DNA of 64,000 nt from Hygrophila difformis (GCA_030278955.1 JAOANR010000001.1:21059468-21123467); one strand, 5' to 3'. Positions 1 to 11,102 are shown, counted from the first letter of the stretch. A program made the numbers and translations. Notes: generated from the letters alone by a model not told the origin.

Positions 1-90
1 TGTGTTTCTGAAAGGTATAATTTTTATTTGCTAGTACTTTCAATAATTCAAATCTTGTGTAAATAATTCAAGCACTTTCATATTCTGTAG

Positions 91-1284
91 ATATCTCAAT
101 CGACTGAAGCGAACTGTGCGCAACAAGGCACATGTTGAAGGTAGCATCTGCAATGCATACATGGTTCGTGAGGCCTCAATTTTCTGCTCTCATTACTTTG
201 AAAAACATGTATTCACACGCGAGAGGAATGTGCCAAGGAACGATGATGGAGGCTCAGTGCACTACGACGATTGCCTTCCAAGTGTATTCAAATACCCGGG
301 TCGTGCCCAAGGTCATCCCAAGAAGAGGCGATTGTCTGAACAAGAGTTGAAAGTCATTCACAATTACCTCATCTTAAATTGCAAAGAGATATAACCTTAT
401 CTCACGTAATTACTGATTATGTGTTATTCCAATTCAACATTATACGATCCTAGTAACTTTTATGCTATCTGATAACAATGCCCGTAATCGTAATAATAGG
501 ACATTTGAAGAGCAGCTTCATAAGGAACGACCGACGATAAGTGAGGCATATATTCAATCTGCTATGTCGGACGACTTTCCGAGATGGTTGGAGACATATA
601 TGACACAAAATCCTCCCGAAAATCCATGTTTGATTCACATATCACAAGGACCACTTCCTATTGGTATTTCATATTCAATGTACTTCATTAATGGGATGAA
701 ATTTCACACTGAATCGCACGATAAGCATAGATCGACCTACAACAGTGGTTTTTGCATTTCGAGCACATCCGGAGACTACTACGGCATAACCGAAGAGATT
801 ATTGTCATAGAGTACCCTGGCTGCCTATGAAGCAAACTACATTCTTCAAATGTAGATGGTTTGATCTGCGTGAAGGAATTGGAACACGGACCCATGACAA
901 GTACAAGCTTGTCGATATTAACCACTCAAAGTCGCTGCCTATATACGATCCTTTTATATTTGCATACCAGGCAGAACAAGTGTGTTATGCTTCGTTCCCA
1001 ACGATGAGGCCAGCTGCGAGTAGGAATGAATGGTTGGCCGTATGTAAAGTGAAACCGAGGGGTGTAATAACCGTTCGACCTGGTGAAGAACCTGAAGCAT
1101 TTCAGGTCGACGCTCCAGAACAACATGGTATCGAAATCACCACTTTCACGTCTGCAAGGGAGCGGCTAACAGATACCGTGGTCCAATATGTAGATCTTCA
1201 GCGGGATGTCGACGCTGTTCACTCTGATTCTCTAGTGACGCTGATTCTACTTTAGATGACACTGATCCGGATGATCCGTTATAG
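91..1284 (+). pseudogene. CACTA TNP2-type transposase, C-terminal remnant (DUF4218 end plus DUF4216)
   Basis: C-terminal part of the main CACTA transposase. An exon appears to begin at 91 after TTCTGTAG; it reads YLNRLKRTVRNKAHVEGSI and then CSHYF, the pattern of the DUF4218 end. After a stop at 392-394, residues around 462-830 carry FINGMKFHTESHDK and GDYYGI, and 830-1200 carry FFKCRWFD and IFAYQAEQVCY, which together are DUF4216. The DUF4216 part changes reading frame near 820 and again near 1250, so it is broken here or contains small introns. In the family this protein cuts and joins transposon ends in the nucleus. It is probably non-functional, because of the stops and frame changes. Confidence 0.8.
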
Positions 1285-1417
1285 GAGACTTTTGATGAGG
1301 ATTTCAAAATTTGAAAAATGTGATAAACTTGTTATATACCAGTTCATTACTATTACACGTTGTGTATTTTAACGACTATCTAACGATTATATCGAAATAC
1401 AATTGTTCCTTACACAG

Positions 1418-3217
1418 ATGTCTGAACGAGGCGGTGGCTCATCTTCGAACACGCCACAGCGGACACTTACATCTGCCGAGGAAGCAGCAAGGATACAGCG
1501 GGCGAGGGAGGCATATCGGCGACGTATGGCAGGTATTTGTAATCATTGTTTAGTTTCTTGTGAAAACATTCAATGTATGCCAATAATTAACTTTGTAAAT
1601 TTGAAATATGTATTATATTGAATTGCAGTTGCAGCTGCCGACCCGGAAGAGAAGCCTATAGTCCGACTGCAGACACGACTGTTCCAGAGACACCACCCCC
1701 ACGCACTCCAGGTGTTAACAACTTTATTAATACTGTTGATTCAGTTCATTTATGATAAACTTTGACTTTATTTGTTGTTAGGATCGGTGAGGTCTTCACA
1801 AACGGTTCCACCTGTTCCTCCTCCCGTGCCTGAACATGGTCCTGACAGGGTGCTCCTTGCGCCGAAGGCCAGTGATGGAATGTAATTATTCCATGTTATA
1901 TTAAGTTACTGTAAATATAATTAAATGTTCCTTTATACAACATCATTCGTCATCTTAATTACGTCGTTTAACGAGCATCGATTGTCTTGAAGTATCGACT
2001 TCCCGAACTCTGTTGTGAGGAAGATCACAGACATTTATCCCAGACGTGCTGATATAAATGGGATTAGCTGGGGTAAGGTGTCAAAAGAGACGAAGGAGTT
2101 CTATTGGGGAGAATTCCAGGTATGATATGTATCTTGCATTAATCATTGTTTTGTGGGAAACTAGTATCTCAAATGCTTTCTATAATTATCTGCAGAAAGT
2201 TGCTCGTTGGGCTCCCGAGCATGCCCTTGCTGTGAGGAAGGAATGGGAGAAGAAAAATATCGCACGGTGAGTTGTACATTACATCTATAGTATTTTTTTT
2301 GTAATTTTGGAACGACTGATGACCTTAATTGCATATAAGAGATACAAGGATTATACCTTGGACATCCGTGCCAAGAAAAAACCGATGCCGGGGGATGCGC
2401 TTGTGGCCGAGAATTGGAGGCGAATATGGGATTCGCAAGCGTTCAAGGATAAGAGCAAGAGGGGGAAGCTGAACAGACGTCGCGGTCAGGAGGATGCACC
2501 TGCCCTCCCCACCCACACTGTAGGCTCAAAGACATTTCGAGCCACTCTTGATGATCTGGTATGCTTTTCAAATCCATTAGACAAAATTCTATTGTATTTA
2601 CAGACACATATTGGGATCACTACCTCGTTTTGTAAAATTTTATAGTTGGCTGAGAAGGAAGGGTCTGTCCACTTGCATGAGCTCCATGAACACACACATA
2701 CAAGAAAACACCAAAAGGACAATTGGGTACGCGAGAAGTCGCAGAACCTTCAGTTATAGATTCTAAATGCCTTGTTCAATTTGTTGTTTACTTCTATTCT
2801 AAGTTTTTTGACCCTTTTTTTAAACTTACAAAACAGGCCGAGTTTAATGCTGTTGTTGAGACCTTAAGCCAGGATCCAGAGCTTGGTAGTAGCTTGGATC
2901 CTGATCGCGTCTTCCTAGATGTAGCTGGTGGTCCGGACAAGCGCAAGGCAATTTATGGCATAGGGTCCGTAGCGAGGACGATCCGGCCTGGGGATGCTGT
3001 GGATTCCACCCCTCCACCGCCTAGTTCTCAGTTTGTGACGCAAGCCCAGTTTGATGCATTCACGGAGACTATCGAGCGTCTCTCCCAGTCCCAGATGACC
3101 ATGGCGGAGCAAATGGAGAGATTGTTGGGACGTCGGGGCCCTCGATCCCCACCCAGCGGGGACGGGGATGATGATCTTGGTGGCTGGTCGGGAGGTGGTG
3201 ATCTTGGTGTGTATTGA
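1418..3217 (+). CDS. Multi-exon CACTA accessory protein (Ptta/En/Spm, Transposase_24-like)
   Basis: The second gene of the CACTA element, related to plant Ptta/En/Spm proteins thought to bind subterminal repeats. The start chosen is ATG 1418, after TTACACAG. Exons I can support: 1418-1532, about 1629-1711, from 1782, to about 2119 (SWGKVSKETKEFYWGEFQ), about 2197-2267 (VARWAPEHALAVRKEW), about 2340-2559 (ENWRRIWDSQAFKDKS, then HTVGSKTF), about 2646-2748 (LHELHEHTHTRKH), and about 2837-3217 (AEFNAVV, then a serine/glutamine-rich tail). Most ends fit GT..AG. The order (W-x-x-V motif, NRR/HT-GS motif, coiled-coil tail) matches the family. Exon borders are approximate and no obvious inactivating stop was noticed inside exons. 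Confidence 0.72.
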
Positions 3218-3539
3218 CTGTTTTAGTTATTGTCCTGAGATGTTTATCCTTGCTTTGTCGTATGTTTGTCGAATGTTTTTAGTTATGACCTTGTTGGTTG
3301 CACGGGGACGGGGATGATGATGACCTTGATGATTTCAGTTATTACTTTAAGTCGAATGTTTGTCGTATTCTGAGATGTTTGGACACACTTTGAATGAGCT
3401 AAGTTTGAAGTATACAATATGTGAATGTTGCTTTGATAGGTATTGATGTGTTGCTTGGTTATGGCTATTTGGTTTTGCACATTCTCTTTGGTAGCAGGTT
3501 TGGACAGTGGCAACAGCCATTCTGCCCCAACAGGTGCAG
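3218..3539 (+). other. CACTA 3' non-coding segment
   Basis: No gene seen. The string GGGGACGGGGATGATGA from the last exon (about 3158) recurs at about 3303, which suggests a small internal duplication of the gene's 3' end. Confidence 0.5.
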
Positions 3540-3855
3540 GATTTACCGACCGGAAAATCGGTCGGTGACTCGGTCGGAAGATTTACCGACCGAAATAGCG
3601 ACCAAAAATCGGTCAGTAATCCGGTGGTCCAGAGGTCCATGGGGGGCCGGTTTGCCGACCAAAAGTTGGTCGGCAACTTGGTCGGTAAGCTTACCGACCG
3701 AAACCCGGTCGGTAGGTGAGTCGGCAGTTTCACAGACCACAACCTCGCTGGTCGGCCCAAAATTTCGGACCAGGAATTTGCCGACCGTCGTTTCCGGTTG
3801 GTAAGCCGGTCGGGAAGGGTCAAAACGACCCGTCCCATGGTTCCGGTCGGTATTC
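3540..3855 (+). repeat. CACTA subterminal repeat array
   Basis: Many direct and inverted copies of ACCGACCG / CGGTCGGT, often paired around short AT stretches. Such arrays are the expected binding sites of the CACTA accessory protein next to the terminal repeat. Confidence 0.85.
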
Positions 3856-3876
3856 CTTTTTTTTTTTCTTGTAGTG
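3856..3876 (-). repeat. CACTA right terminal inverted repeat
   Basis: On the minus strand this begins CACTACAAG and continues into an A-run. It marks the exact outer end of the transposon; unrelated coding sequence starts at 3877. Confidence 0.88.
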
Positions 3877-4114
3877 TTCTCTCAAAATTCACATCGGGGA
3901 GATCAACGGGGAGACCGTTGTGTGCCCACACAACGTCGCGAGGAATCCCCCATTCAAAGAACCTACACACCCGACAACTGTAGTACACTTTTCCATAGCT
4001 CGCCTTCCCGGGATCCTCCACTGACCGCATCATCGCTCTCACCCGGCACCAGCAATGTGGGGCTGGTGCGAATCTGACCTCTACCCTCTGTCTTCTCCGG
4101 ATTTCGTTCTCCAT
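3877..4114 (-). pseudogene. GRF-type zinc-finger protein, N-terminal fragment cut off by the CACTA element
   Basis: A minus-strand reading frame starts at ATG 4114-4112. It encodes about 79 residues with CWC near residue 22 and SCRVCRFFEW near residue 47. The pattern C-x-C, then about 25 residues, C-x2-C-x-FFEW is that of GRF zinc fingers, found in plant nucleic-acid-binding and transposon-linked proteins. The frame then runs into the CACTA terminal repeat at 3876, so the native gene is interrupted; its 3' part is not in the window. It could itself be an old transposon-carried GRF fragment. The zinc-finger call is moderate, and the truncation is clear. Confidence 0.6.
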
Positions 4115-4984
4115 TGCACGCTTGCCTTCCCACCTCGAGGGTGTTCGATGCAGAGGATATGGGGATATGGGGCGGAGGAATGTGATAGATGAGGATATGG
4201 GGCGGAGGAATGTGAACCCATTTTAGGGTTGTGAAATTTGGGATGGTTTTTTGGTAATATCTCCCCAAATCCATTTTGGCACTGAAGCAATTGCCACGTC
4301 AGCTAGGGACCAGTCAACAAAATGGTTAATTGCTTAATCTGGGGACACATCAGCTTTGGGGGTCATTAAACGAGTTTGGGATGCTTTTGGCACGAATTAG
4401 GAAACATAATGGACTAATTAGGTTAACGGTAATATTATGGGACCAAATGAGAAATCATGGAAAGATGGGGGACTATATGGGCCTTTTTCTCGACAATACA
4501 CATATGATTTACTATTCCTTTACCAGCTTCAACATTCAACGAAGATGGCTTGCACGTTTCTTCACTGTTCGTTCAACGGCTTCAACTTTTGTTTCGTACA
4601 CGACATTTGAATTTACCAACAGCAACTCGTATCATGGTGTTTCCTAGTTACAATTTTGTGATGTATTGTTGTCCAGAAGAAGGAATTGAAATTCTCATTT
4701 GGAACACAAACTGCAGAGCCGTCGCCGCCTACCTCCCACCAACCTCCGGCAACCCCTCAAGTACTCTTGGTCACCTCTCATTTGTGATGTCTTTCACCGC
4801 TTGCATGGGAGGTCTACTGGACTCGAACACCACACCATACGATTATCCAATCCCAGAGAGACAATTGCAACACCCGCTGCCTCTATCCGATGCCGAAAAG
4901 CGAAAAGACACAAGCTTGCATCAGCCCATGAATAAAAATTCAAGGGGGTCAGCTTAAATAAAAATTCAATTTATAAAAAACAAG
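4115..4984. other. Intergenic stretch with a short tandem duplication
   Basis: A 23-bp unit (start GGATATGGGGCGG) occurs at 4163-4185 and 4193-4215, a 30-bp period, in the likely 5' leader of the broken GRF gene. Several overlapping short open frames lie at 4330-4957, but none resembles a known protein or is supported by codon pattern. I see no gene here. Confidence 0.5.
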
Positions 4985-5165
4985 GTGCAATAAGTACTAA
5001 TGAATTTGTAATCGGATTATTAGTTATGATATTAAATATAAAAATTCAATTGTAAGAAAGTGCAATGATGGTAATTAAGCACATATGTACATGTATTACA
5101 CACATATATGTATAATTATCCTATACATTATTCAACAACTGTAATGATTCAATTTACCAATATTA
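4985..5165. repeat. Subtilase upstream block, duplicated at 62690-63385
   Basis: This AT-rich block holds GAATTTGTAATCG, AGTTATGATAT, ATATAAAAATTCAAT, GTGCAAT, ATTAAGCACATAT, ACATGTATTACACA and ATTCAACAACTGTAATG. The same words recur in the same order at 62690-63385, split by a 0.5 kb insertion. It lies about 370-550 bp before the subtilase start codon and may include distal promoter sequence. Confidence 0.7.
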
Positions 5166-5369
5166 CGAATACAAATACAAGTCCAACAATCACCACGAAA
5201 GGAAACAAAAAATGTAAAAAAGGAAACTAGAAGACTATGTTTTTGAATTGAACTTAGAAACACCCCTAGAAAACTAGTAAAATTTACTTACAAGATTAGC
5301 GTAGAGAATAAATTTCATTTGATTCCTCCAAATATTTGAAGGGCAAAATATTGAATATTATAGCCGATC

Positions 5370-5376
5370 TATAAAA
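5370..5376 (+). promoter_or_regulatory. Candidate TATA box of the subtilase
   Basis: TATAAAA, 158 bp before the start codon, in AT-rich upstream DNA. It would give a 5' leader of roughly 130 nt. Position and sequence are suitable, but there is no transcript evidence. Confidence 0.35.
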
Positions 5377-5533
5377 CCAGCAAGTTTATTAAGTACGGAT
5401 TATGGAATCTTACATTCATTTTAGTTACCTTGTATTAACGAAAAACACTCCTTTTTAAGCTACCCAACGCAGCCTCATTTCTTCATCAAAACACAATTTG
5501 AAAAAAAAAATAAAATCAATCCCATCTCCAATA

Positions 5534-7729
5534 ATGGGATTCTCTATTTTCTTGGCTGTCTTTTGCTTACTCAATTTCCATCACTTCATCGATGCCCATC
5601 CCAAGCACAATCCCTCAAAATCCGACAAAAACACTTTAGAAACGTACATCGTACAAGTAGAATCGAATGCCCAGGTGGCCGATTTGGATAGCTTCTATGA
5701 TTCATTCTTGCCGAGTTCCTCCACAGAATCGGAAACCGACGCACCAAAGATGATCTACCGATACCGTGAAGTGTTAACTGGTTTTGCTGCTAAATTGTCT
5801 GCAAAACATGTTGAAGCTATGAAAAAAAAGAAGGGTTTCATTTCAGCCAGGAAGGAGATTGTTTTACCATTGTCGACGATGCATTCTCCCAACTTCTTGG
5901 GGCTGATTCAGAATGCGGGATTCTGGAAGGCTGCGAATTATGGTAAAGGTGTGATTATTGGTCTCCTGGACACCGGAATTACACCCGACCACCCGTCCTT
6001 TAGCGGCGAAGGAATTCCTGCGCCGCCTCAGAAGTGGAAGGGTACGTGTGGTTTCAAATCCGGTAAGCCTTGCAATAATAAGTTAATTGGCGCGAAAGCT
6101 TTCAGCGGCCTTGAACCTGATCCGGCCGATGACGACGGGCACGGCACGCACACTGCTTCCACGGCTGCCGGGAATTATGTTAAGGATGCCAATTACTTTG
6201 GGTTAGCCAATGGAACAGCGTCTGGCGTTGCTCCTCTTGCTCATCTAGCCATGTACCAGTTATGCGATCGTAGTGGGTGCTCTGAGAGCAACATCTTTGC
6301 AGGATTGGACTCTGCGATTTCCGACGGAGTGGACGTAATTTCGATATCCGTTGGTGGCATGCCGCAGCCCTTTTACTATGCTACCATTTCAGTTGGAACC
6401 TTTGCAGCCATCAAGAAGGGGATTTTTGTCAGCTGCGCCGGAGGGAATAATGGTCCCTCTCATGGCTCCGTATCGAATGATGCCCCTTGGATCCTAACCG
6501 TTGGAGCCAGCACGACGGATCGAGCCTTGGAAGTATCCGTAGAGCTCGGAGACAACACCGTACTACGCGGACAAACAGCCTTTCAGCCTAAGGGATCCAG
6601 CACTGCGAAATTAGAACTCGCAATTCCCAACCCGGTTACTTGTGATGATTTGAAAGGTAAATATAATGGGAAAGTTGTGGTTTGCCAAGTCGGCAGATTC
6701 AGCAATAAAGCGGAGATAGGCGAACATGTTAAACAAGCCAGTGGCGCTGGAATGATCATAGTCGACTCAGAAGAAACCGGTGCGGTTATTTCTGCTAGTC
6801 ATTATGTCCTCCCCGCAGCAGAAATCACTTACGGAGATGGCAAAAAGTTATTATCTTACGCTAAATCAGCCACCAAGCCAACGGTTAGCCTCGTGTTCAA
6901 AGGAACACAAATAGGCGACAAAAACGCCCCAATTGTTCCTGTATTTTCCTCCAGGGGCCCTAGCACCATAAGCCCCGGAGTTCTCAAGCCTGATATTCTC
7001 GGCCCTGGCGTCGACATCATTGCCGCTTCGAACAAACCTATTGATAATTCTACCAGCAAGCCAGCATTCGAGATGATGTCTGGAACTTCAATGTCAGCCC
7101 CTCACCTTGGCGGCATCGCAGCTTTGATCAAAAGTGTGCATCCCGATTGGTCCCCTGCAGCCATCAAATCTGCCATTGTCACAACTGCTCAACCACTCAA
7201 CCTTGATAATAAACCAATACCTGATCAAACATTGAATCCTGCCGATGTCTACAGCACGGGTGCCGGCCAAGTTAACCCTACATTGGCAAGTGATCCAGGC
7301 CTCGTCTACGACCTCAAACCCGAGGACTACATCCCTTATTTGTGTGGTCTTAACTACTCTAATGAACAAGTTGGCACCATTGTTCGACAAAAGGTGGACT
7401 GTGCAACAGTTTCCAAAATTCCCCAATCACAGCTCAATTATCCCTCATTCTCCATATTTTTTGGACCATCTTCCCAAACTTATACAAGAACAGTTACCAA
7501 CGTTGGACCCGCTAGTTCCGTGTATGAGGTAAAAACCGAGTCCCCTGAAGGCGTTACTATAAAAGTAGATCCTGCGAAACTTACCTTTACAAAAGTCGGG
7601 GAACAACAAAGCTATAATGTGACATTCACCAACTTATCTGGCGGTAAAAAGGGCTCATATGGTCGAGGATCTATTACCTGGACTGCTGCAAAGAATATTG
7701 TTCGCAGCCCGGTTGGGTTTATCTTTTAA
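5534..7729 (+). CDS. Subtilisin-like serine protease (plant subtilase, S8 family), intronless
   Basis: Secreted pre-pro-protease of 731 residues, a normal length for plant subtilases. I chose ATG 5534 because it leads directly into a signal peptide (residues 1 to about 22, core FSIFLAVFCLL); the frame is open back to a TTG at 5498, but that would put a basic stretch before the signal. Domains: inhibitor_I9 propeptide about 36-115; catalytic domain from about 116 with Asp146 (LLDTGI), His203 (DGHGTHTAS), oxyanion Asn305 (GGNNGP) and Ser519 (SGTSMSAPH); PA insert about 355-455; Fn3-like tail about 634-731. All catalytic residues are present, so it should be active. Expected site: cell wall or apoplast, where such enzymes process peptides and wall proteins. 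One long exon is usual for the SBT1/SBT3 groups. The copia element begins 38 bp after the stop. The exact subgroup is not assigned. Confidence 0.95.
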   Translation: MGFSIFLAVFCLLNFHHFIDAHPKHNPSKSDKNTLETYIVQVESNAQVADLDSFYDSFLPSSSTESETDAPKMIYRYREVLTGFAAKLSAKHVEAMKKKKGFISARKEIVLPLSTMHSPNFLGLIQNAGFWKAANYGKGVIIGLLDTGITPDHPSFSGEGIPAPPQKWKGTCGFKSGKPCNNKLIGAKAFSGLEPDPADDDGHGTHTASTAAGNYVKDANYFGLANGTASGVAPLAHLAMYQLCDRSGCSESNIFAGLDSAISDGVDVISISVGGMPQPFYYATISVGTFAAIKKGIFVSCAGGNNGPSHGSVSNDAPWILTVGASTTDRALEVSVELGDNTVLRGQTAFQPKGSSTAKLELAIPNPVTCDDLKGKYNGKVVVCQVGRFSNKAEIGEHVKQASGAGMIIVDSEETGAVISASHYVLPAAEITYGDGKKLLSYAKSATKPTVSLVFKGTQIGDKNAPIVPVFSSRGPSTISPGVLKPDILGPGVDIIAASNKPIDNSTSKPAFEMMSGTSMSAPHLGGIAALIKSVHPDWSPAAIKSAIVTTAQPLNLDNKPIPDQTLNPADVYSTGAGQVNPTLASDPGLVYDLKPEDYIPYLCGLNYSNEQVGTIVRQKVDCATVSKIPQSQLNYPSFSIFFGPSSQTYTRTVTNVGPASSVYEVKTESPEGVTIKVDPAKLTFTKVGEQQSYNVTFTNLSGGKKGSYGRGSITWTAAKNIVRSPVGFIF

Positions 7730-7767
7730 TGTGTTCTTATTTTTTTTGCTTTTTTCTTTTGATTTAT
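7730..7767 (+). other. Remaining subtilase 3' flank before the copia insertion
   Basis: Only 38 bp of T-rich sequence separates the stop codon from the copia LTR. The original 3' UTR and poly(A) signals therefore probably resume at 47077, about 39 kb away, or are supplied by the LTR. Confidence 0.55.
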
Positions 7768-8030
7768 TGTTATTTAAGAGTTGAAAGAACAAGAGTGACG
7801 AAGAGGGAAATATAGCAGAATGAATTAGAATTGCAGAGAAGGCGACACTTCATTTCACTTGCCACATTACAATTTAAAGACTAGAAAATAACAATAAAAG
7901 CTAGAATAATGGAAGACATCCCATGATCTGATACATGGGTAACAAACTACTAAATATAGTAGACAATTATTTAACATCTCTTGACTAAGTAGGGAACACG
8001 CTCAGCAGGTTCTAGAAGCACAATTTAACA
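7768..8030 (-). repeat. Copia 3' LTR
   Basis: 263 bp, minus-strand ends TGTTAAATT..AATAACA. Matches 46814-47076 except for one C/T difference near 8001. An AT-rich CTATATTTA on the minus strand (near 7950) is a possible LTR TATA element. Confidence 0.93.
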
Positions 8031-8041
8031 CTCCTCCTTGC
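8031..8041 (-). other. Copia polypurine tract
   Basis: The minus strand reads GCAAGGAGGAG directly before the 3' LTR, the usual position of the plus-strand DNA primer. Confidence 0.85.
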
Positions 8042-8505
8042 TTTTGAAGCTGCAAACACCAATCTTCATTCTTAGAAACTCGAACTTGTTGACGGGGAGT
8101 GGTTTGGTGAACAAATCAGCCAACTGATCTTCAGACTTGCAATTAACAAGTGTTACGAGACCTGCCTGTTGCACTTCTCTTATTTTAAACAACTTGATGT
8201 TGAAATGCTTTGTTTTCCCATGAAAAACATGATTACGGGAAATAGCAATGGCAGCTTGGTTGTCAACTAAAATCTGTGCTTTCCTTCCGCGCCATGTTGA
8301 GATCTGTCAAGATTTTTGGAATCCACACAGCTTGATTAACAGCGGCAGCTGCTGCAATGAACTCTGCTTCGGCAGTGGATTGAGCTACTATTTCTTGTTT
8401 CTTTGAGCTCCAAGAGAAAAAACTTGATCCCAGGGAGAAACAATATCCTGATGTGCTTCTCATATCATCAATGGAACCTCCCCAATCGCTATCCGAGAAA
8501 CCAAC
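8042..8505 (-). pseudogene. Copia RNase H domain
   Basis: The minus-strand frame contains VGFSDSDWGG, DMRSTSGYCF, SWSSKKQEIVAQSTAEAEF and further on a KTKHFNIKLF-type end, the standard copia RNase H order with catalytic D and E residues. A frameshift near 8260-8300 separates the last part. In the family it degrades the RNA template during reverse transcription. Confidence 0.85.
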
Positions 8506-9430
8506 CAGGCTTGCTTCACCTTTTGTGAATTTAACACCATAGTCACTGGTGCCTTTCACATATCGCATGACTCTTTTGGCAGCCTTGAGATGAGATTCAC
8601 TGGCACAATGCATAAATCTAGATAGAATACTCACAGCATTTACAATGTCTGGGCGGGTTGCAGTAAGATACATCAAGCAACCGATCATGCTTCTAAAGTA
8701 TCCAGGATCTATCTTCTTTTGTCCTTCATCTGCACAATGCTTCTCCTTTTGATTCATCGGAGTTCTCATTTCCTTGCATTTTTCAAGGCCGATTTTTTTT
8801 AGGATCTCCTTTGCATACTTCTTTTGATAGATAAAAATTTCATTTCCTGTCTGTGTGACTTCTATTCCCAGAAAGAATCTCATTAGACCGAGATCTGTCA
8901 TTTCAAACTGCTCCATCATTCCTTGTTTGAATTTTTCCACCAGGCTTAAGCTACTTCCTGTGACAAGTAAATCATCAACATAGAGTGAAATAATAAGAAT
9001 ATCACCTCCAAATCCAAATCCAACAAATGCCCATCTATTCTGCTATACCAAGCCCTTGGAGCTTGTTTCAAGCCATAAAGAGCTTTCTTGAGAAGGAAAA
9101 CCTTATCTTCCTCTCCTTCCTTCACAAATCCCTCGGGTTGATCAATATAGATTTCTTCCTGCAAGAAACCATTTAAGAAAGCTGGCTTGACATCAAGTTG
9201 ATACACTCTCCAATTATTTTGAGCAGCTACATCAAGTATTAGTCGAATGGTGTCTAAGCGAGAAACTGGAGCAAATGTGTCTGAGTAGTCCACCCCAAAA
9301 ATTTGTGCATAGCCCTTCACAACCAATCTTGCTTTGTATTTGTTAATAGAACTATCAGCATTTAGTTTAGTTCTATAAACCCACTTGACTCCAATCACTT
9401 TTCGATCTTGAGGTCTTTCCACCAATTTCC
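8506..9430 (-). pseudogene. Copia reverse transcriptase
   Basis: Signature runs on the minus strand: KVIGVKWVYRTKLN, ARLVVKGYAQ, VYQLDVKPAFLNG, ALYGLKQAPRAWY, then the YVDD box encoded near 8975 in another frame. The frame change near 9010 falls just before the catalytic box, so the enzyme is not made whole. The thumb/connection part continues with FFLGIEVTQ. Confidence 0.9.
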
Positions 9431-9739
9431 AAGTTTTATTTTTCTCAATCATTTGCAGCTCCTCCTTCATTGCAGCCATCCAACTTTGACTCTGTTTTGC
9501 TTCTTCAAAATCCGCAGGTTCACAGATAGCAATGTTGCATCTCTCATAGATGTCAGAGAATGATCGTGTACCTCGAATTGGAACATCATCAATCATCTCA
9601 TTCTGCCAATCTTCAACTTCACACTCTTCTTCCATGATTGAGAATGGAAAATTAATTTTCCTTTCATTTAAGGCTTCCTTCACTTCCTCATTCCAATTCC
9701 ATTCTTCGTCTTCCAGAAAGTGCACATCCCTACTCTCAA

Positions 9740-10404
9740 CAATATTTTCAGTTTGTGGTAGGAAAATTTTATAGGCTTTGCTCACTGTGTTGTAGCCTAT
9801 AAAAATGCCTGGAGATGCTTTCTTGTCCAATTTGTCTCGTTTTATCTGTGGAACATGAGTAAAACACAAACATCCAAATATTCTTAAAAAATTCAAGGAT
9901 GGTTTGTAGCCATACCAAGCCTCAAACGGTGTCTGGCTCTTCAAAGCCCTTGTAGGAAGTCTGTTCTGAAGGAAAACAACAGTATTCACCGCTTCCGCTC
10001 AAAATTTCTTTGGTAAACTCTTCTCATGTAACATGCATCTTGCCATCTCCATAATATAACGATTTCTCCTTTCACTGACTCCATTTTATTGTGGAGTGTA
10101 TGGAGTGGTGAGTTGATGAAGTATGCCAGCATCTTCACAAAACTCATTAAATCTAGAGCATGTATATTCCTTTCCGTTATCAGATCTCAGAATCTGGATT
10201 TTAGAGCCACTTTCATTTTCGACCCTTACTTTGAACTTCCAGAACACCTGACTTACTTCTGATTTGAACTTTAAAAAGAAGACCCAACACACTCTGGTAA
10301 AGTCATCGATGAATATAACATAATAGACATTACCCAGCAGAGAAGGTGTCCTTTGAGGCCCTGCTACATCAGTGTGAACCAACTGCAATTTCTTTGATGC
10401 TCTC
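9740..10404 (-). pseudogene. Copia integrase, C-terminal two thirds
   Basis: Core motifs on the minus strand: LVHTDVAGP (Asp), [10 protein letters not shown] (Asp), and NGVSERRNR (Glu), then the PFEAWYGYKPS tail. Two in-frame stops are seen: TAA in place of Gln before NGVSERRNR (about 10086) and TGA in place of Trp shortly after. Upstream coding is cut off at 10404 by the Athila insertion and resumes at 45228. Confidence 0.9.
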
Positions 10405-10756
10405 TGATAATGGCCAGAAATGTCCATTATTTTCAATTCATTTCCGTGTCTGAAACGGGCATTTGATCGCATTCCGGTCTTATATTAAATAAGAAAGCAG
10501 TGGAATTAGACTGATTTATGCATATTTGTAAAAATAATAAGCTGGTATGAAAAATGCATAAATATGTAATTTTATCACATTTATGCTAGAAAAATCCAAA
10601 AACATGAGAAAAAGAAAAGAAATAGAAAAAGGAATGAAAAAGATGGGCAAAAGAATAAAATATCCCACAAAAACCAAAAAGATGGGAAAAGAAAGAAAAA
10701 GCCCACAAAAATGCAAATTCGGCCCATCTGGCCCAAACTAGACAGTGCCAGAGCAC

Positions 10757-11102
10757 CCTTTCGCTAGATACCCCTGTGTCGCGAAGCTATGACTCGTGAC
10801 AGGTGGTGACTAGCGACACAACAGCCAAATGAAGGGAAAGCCAGTCCGGAAGATCCTGTCACTAGACCCATGGCGTGATACATTGTCTAGCGACACAGGG
10901 TGGTCTCGCGCCACTGATGCAGATGAAGAAGAAACCATGTCCTTAGACTCCTGTCGCTAGACCCGTGGCGCGAAGCATGGCCTCGCGACAGGGGCATGGC
11001 TAGCGACACAGAAGCAGAAATCGAAGAGGACCAAGACCCATTCGAGAAGCCTTGCGACATGCAGCCTTGTCTCGCGCCACAACGTGATTCCGCGACACAG
11101 CT
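10757..11102 (+). repeat. LTR palindrome array 1 (TCGCGA type), upstream of the TATA position
   Basis: Repeated units built from TGTCGCTAG / CTAGCGACA outer arms and TGTCGCGA / TCGCGACA inner arms, several imperfect. The array ends about 70 bp before the LTR TATA position. The same block is at about 40957-41303 in the 3' LTR. Confidence 0.8.

Larger units (their letters stand above)
1..3876 (+). mobile_element. CACTA (En/Spm) DNA transposon, 3' part
   Basis: The right-hand part of a CACTA-superfamily transposon; the left end lies outside the window. Seen: a transposase remnant (91-1284), a multi-exon second gene (1418-3217), a subterminal block dense in ACCGACCG/CGGTCGGT (about 3540-3855), and a terminus that on the minus strand reads CACTACAAG followed by an A-run, ending at 3876. 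CACTACAAGAAA is the classic terminal inverted repeat of this superfamily. The 3-bp target duplication cannot be checked without the left end. The insertion interrupts a minus-strand GRF-type coding sequence. Confidence 0.9.

Noticed and set aside
4330..4957. Overlapping open frames before the subtilase
   Set aside because: Different frames of similar length, no motif, no start context; not called as a gene.
5498..5533. Upstream start for the subtilase
   Set aside because: The codon is TTG, and the added residues would sit before a clean signal peptide that starts at ATG 5534.
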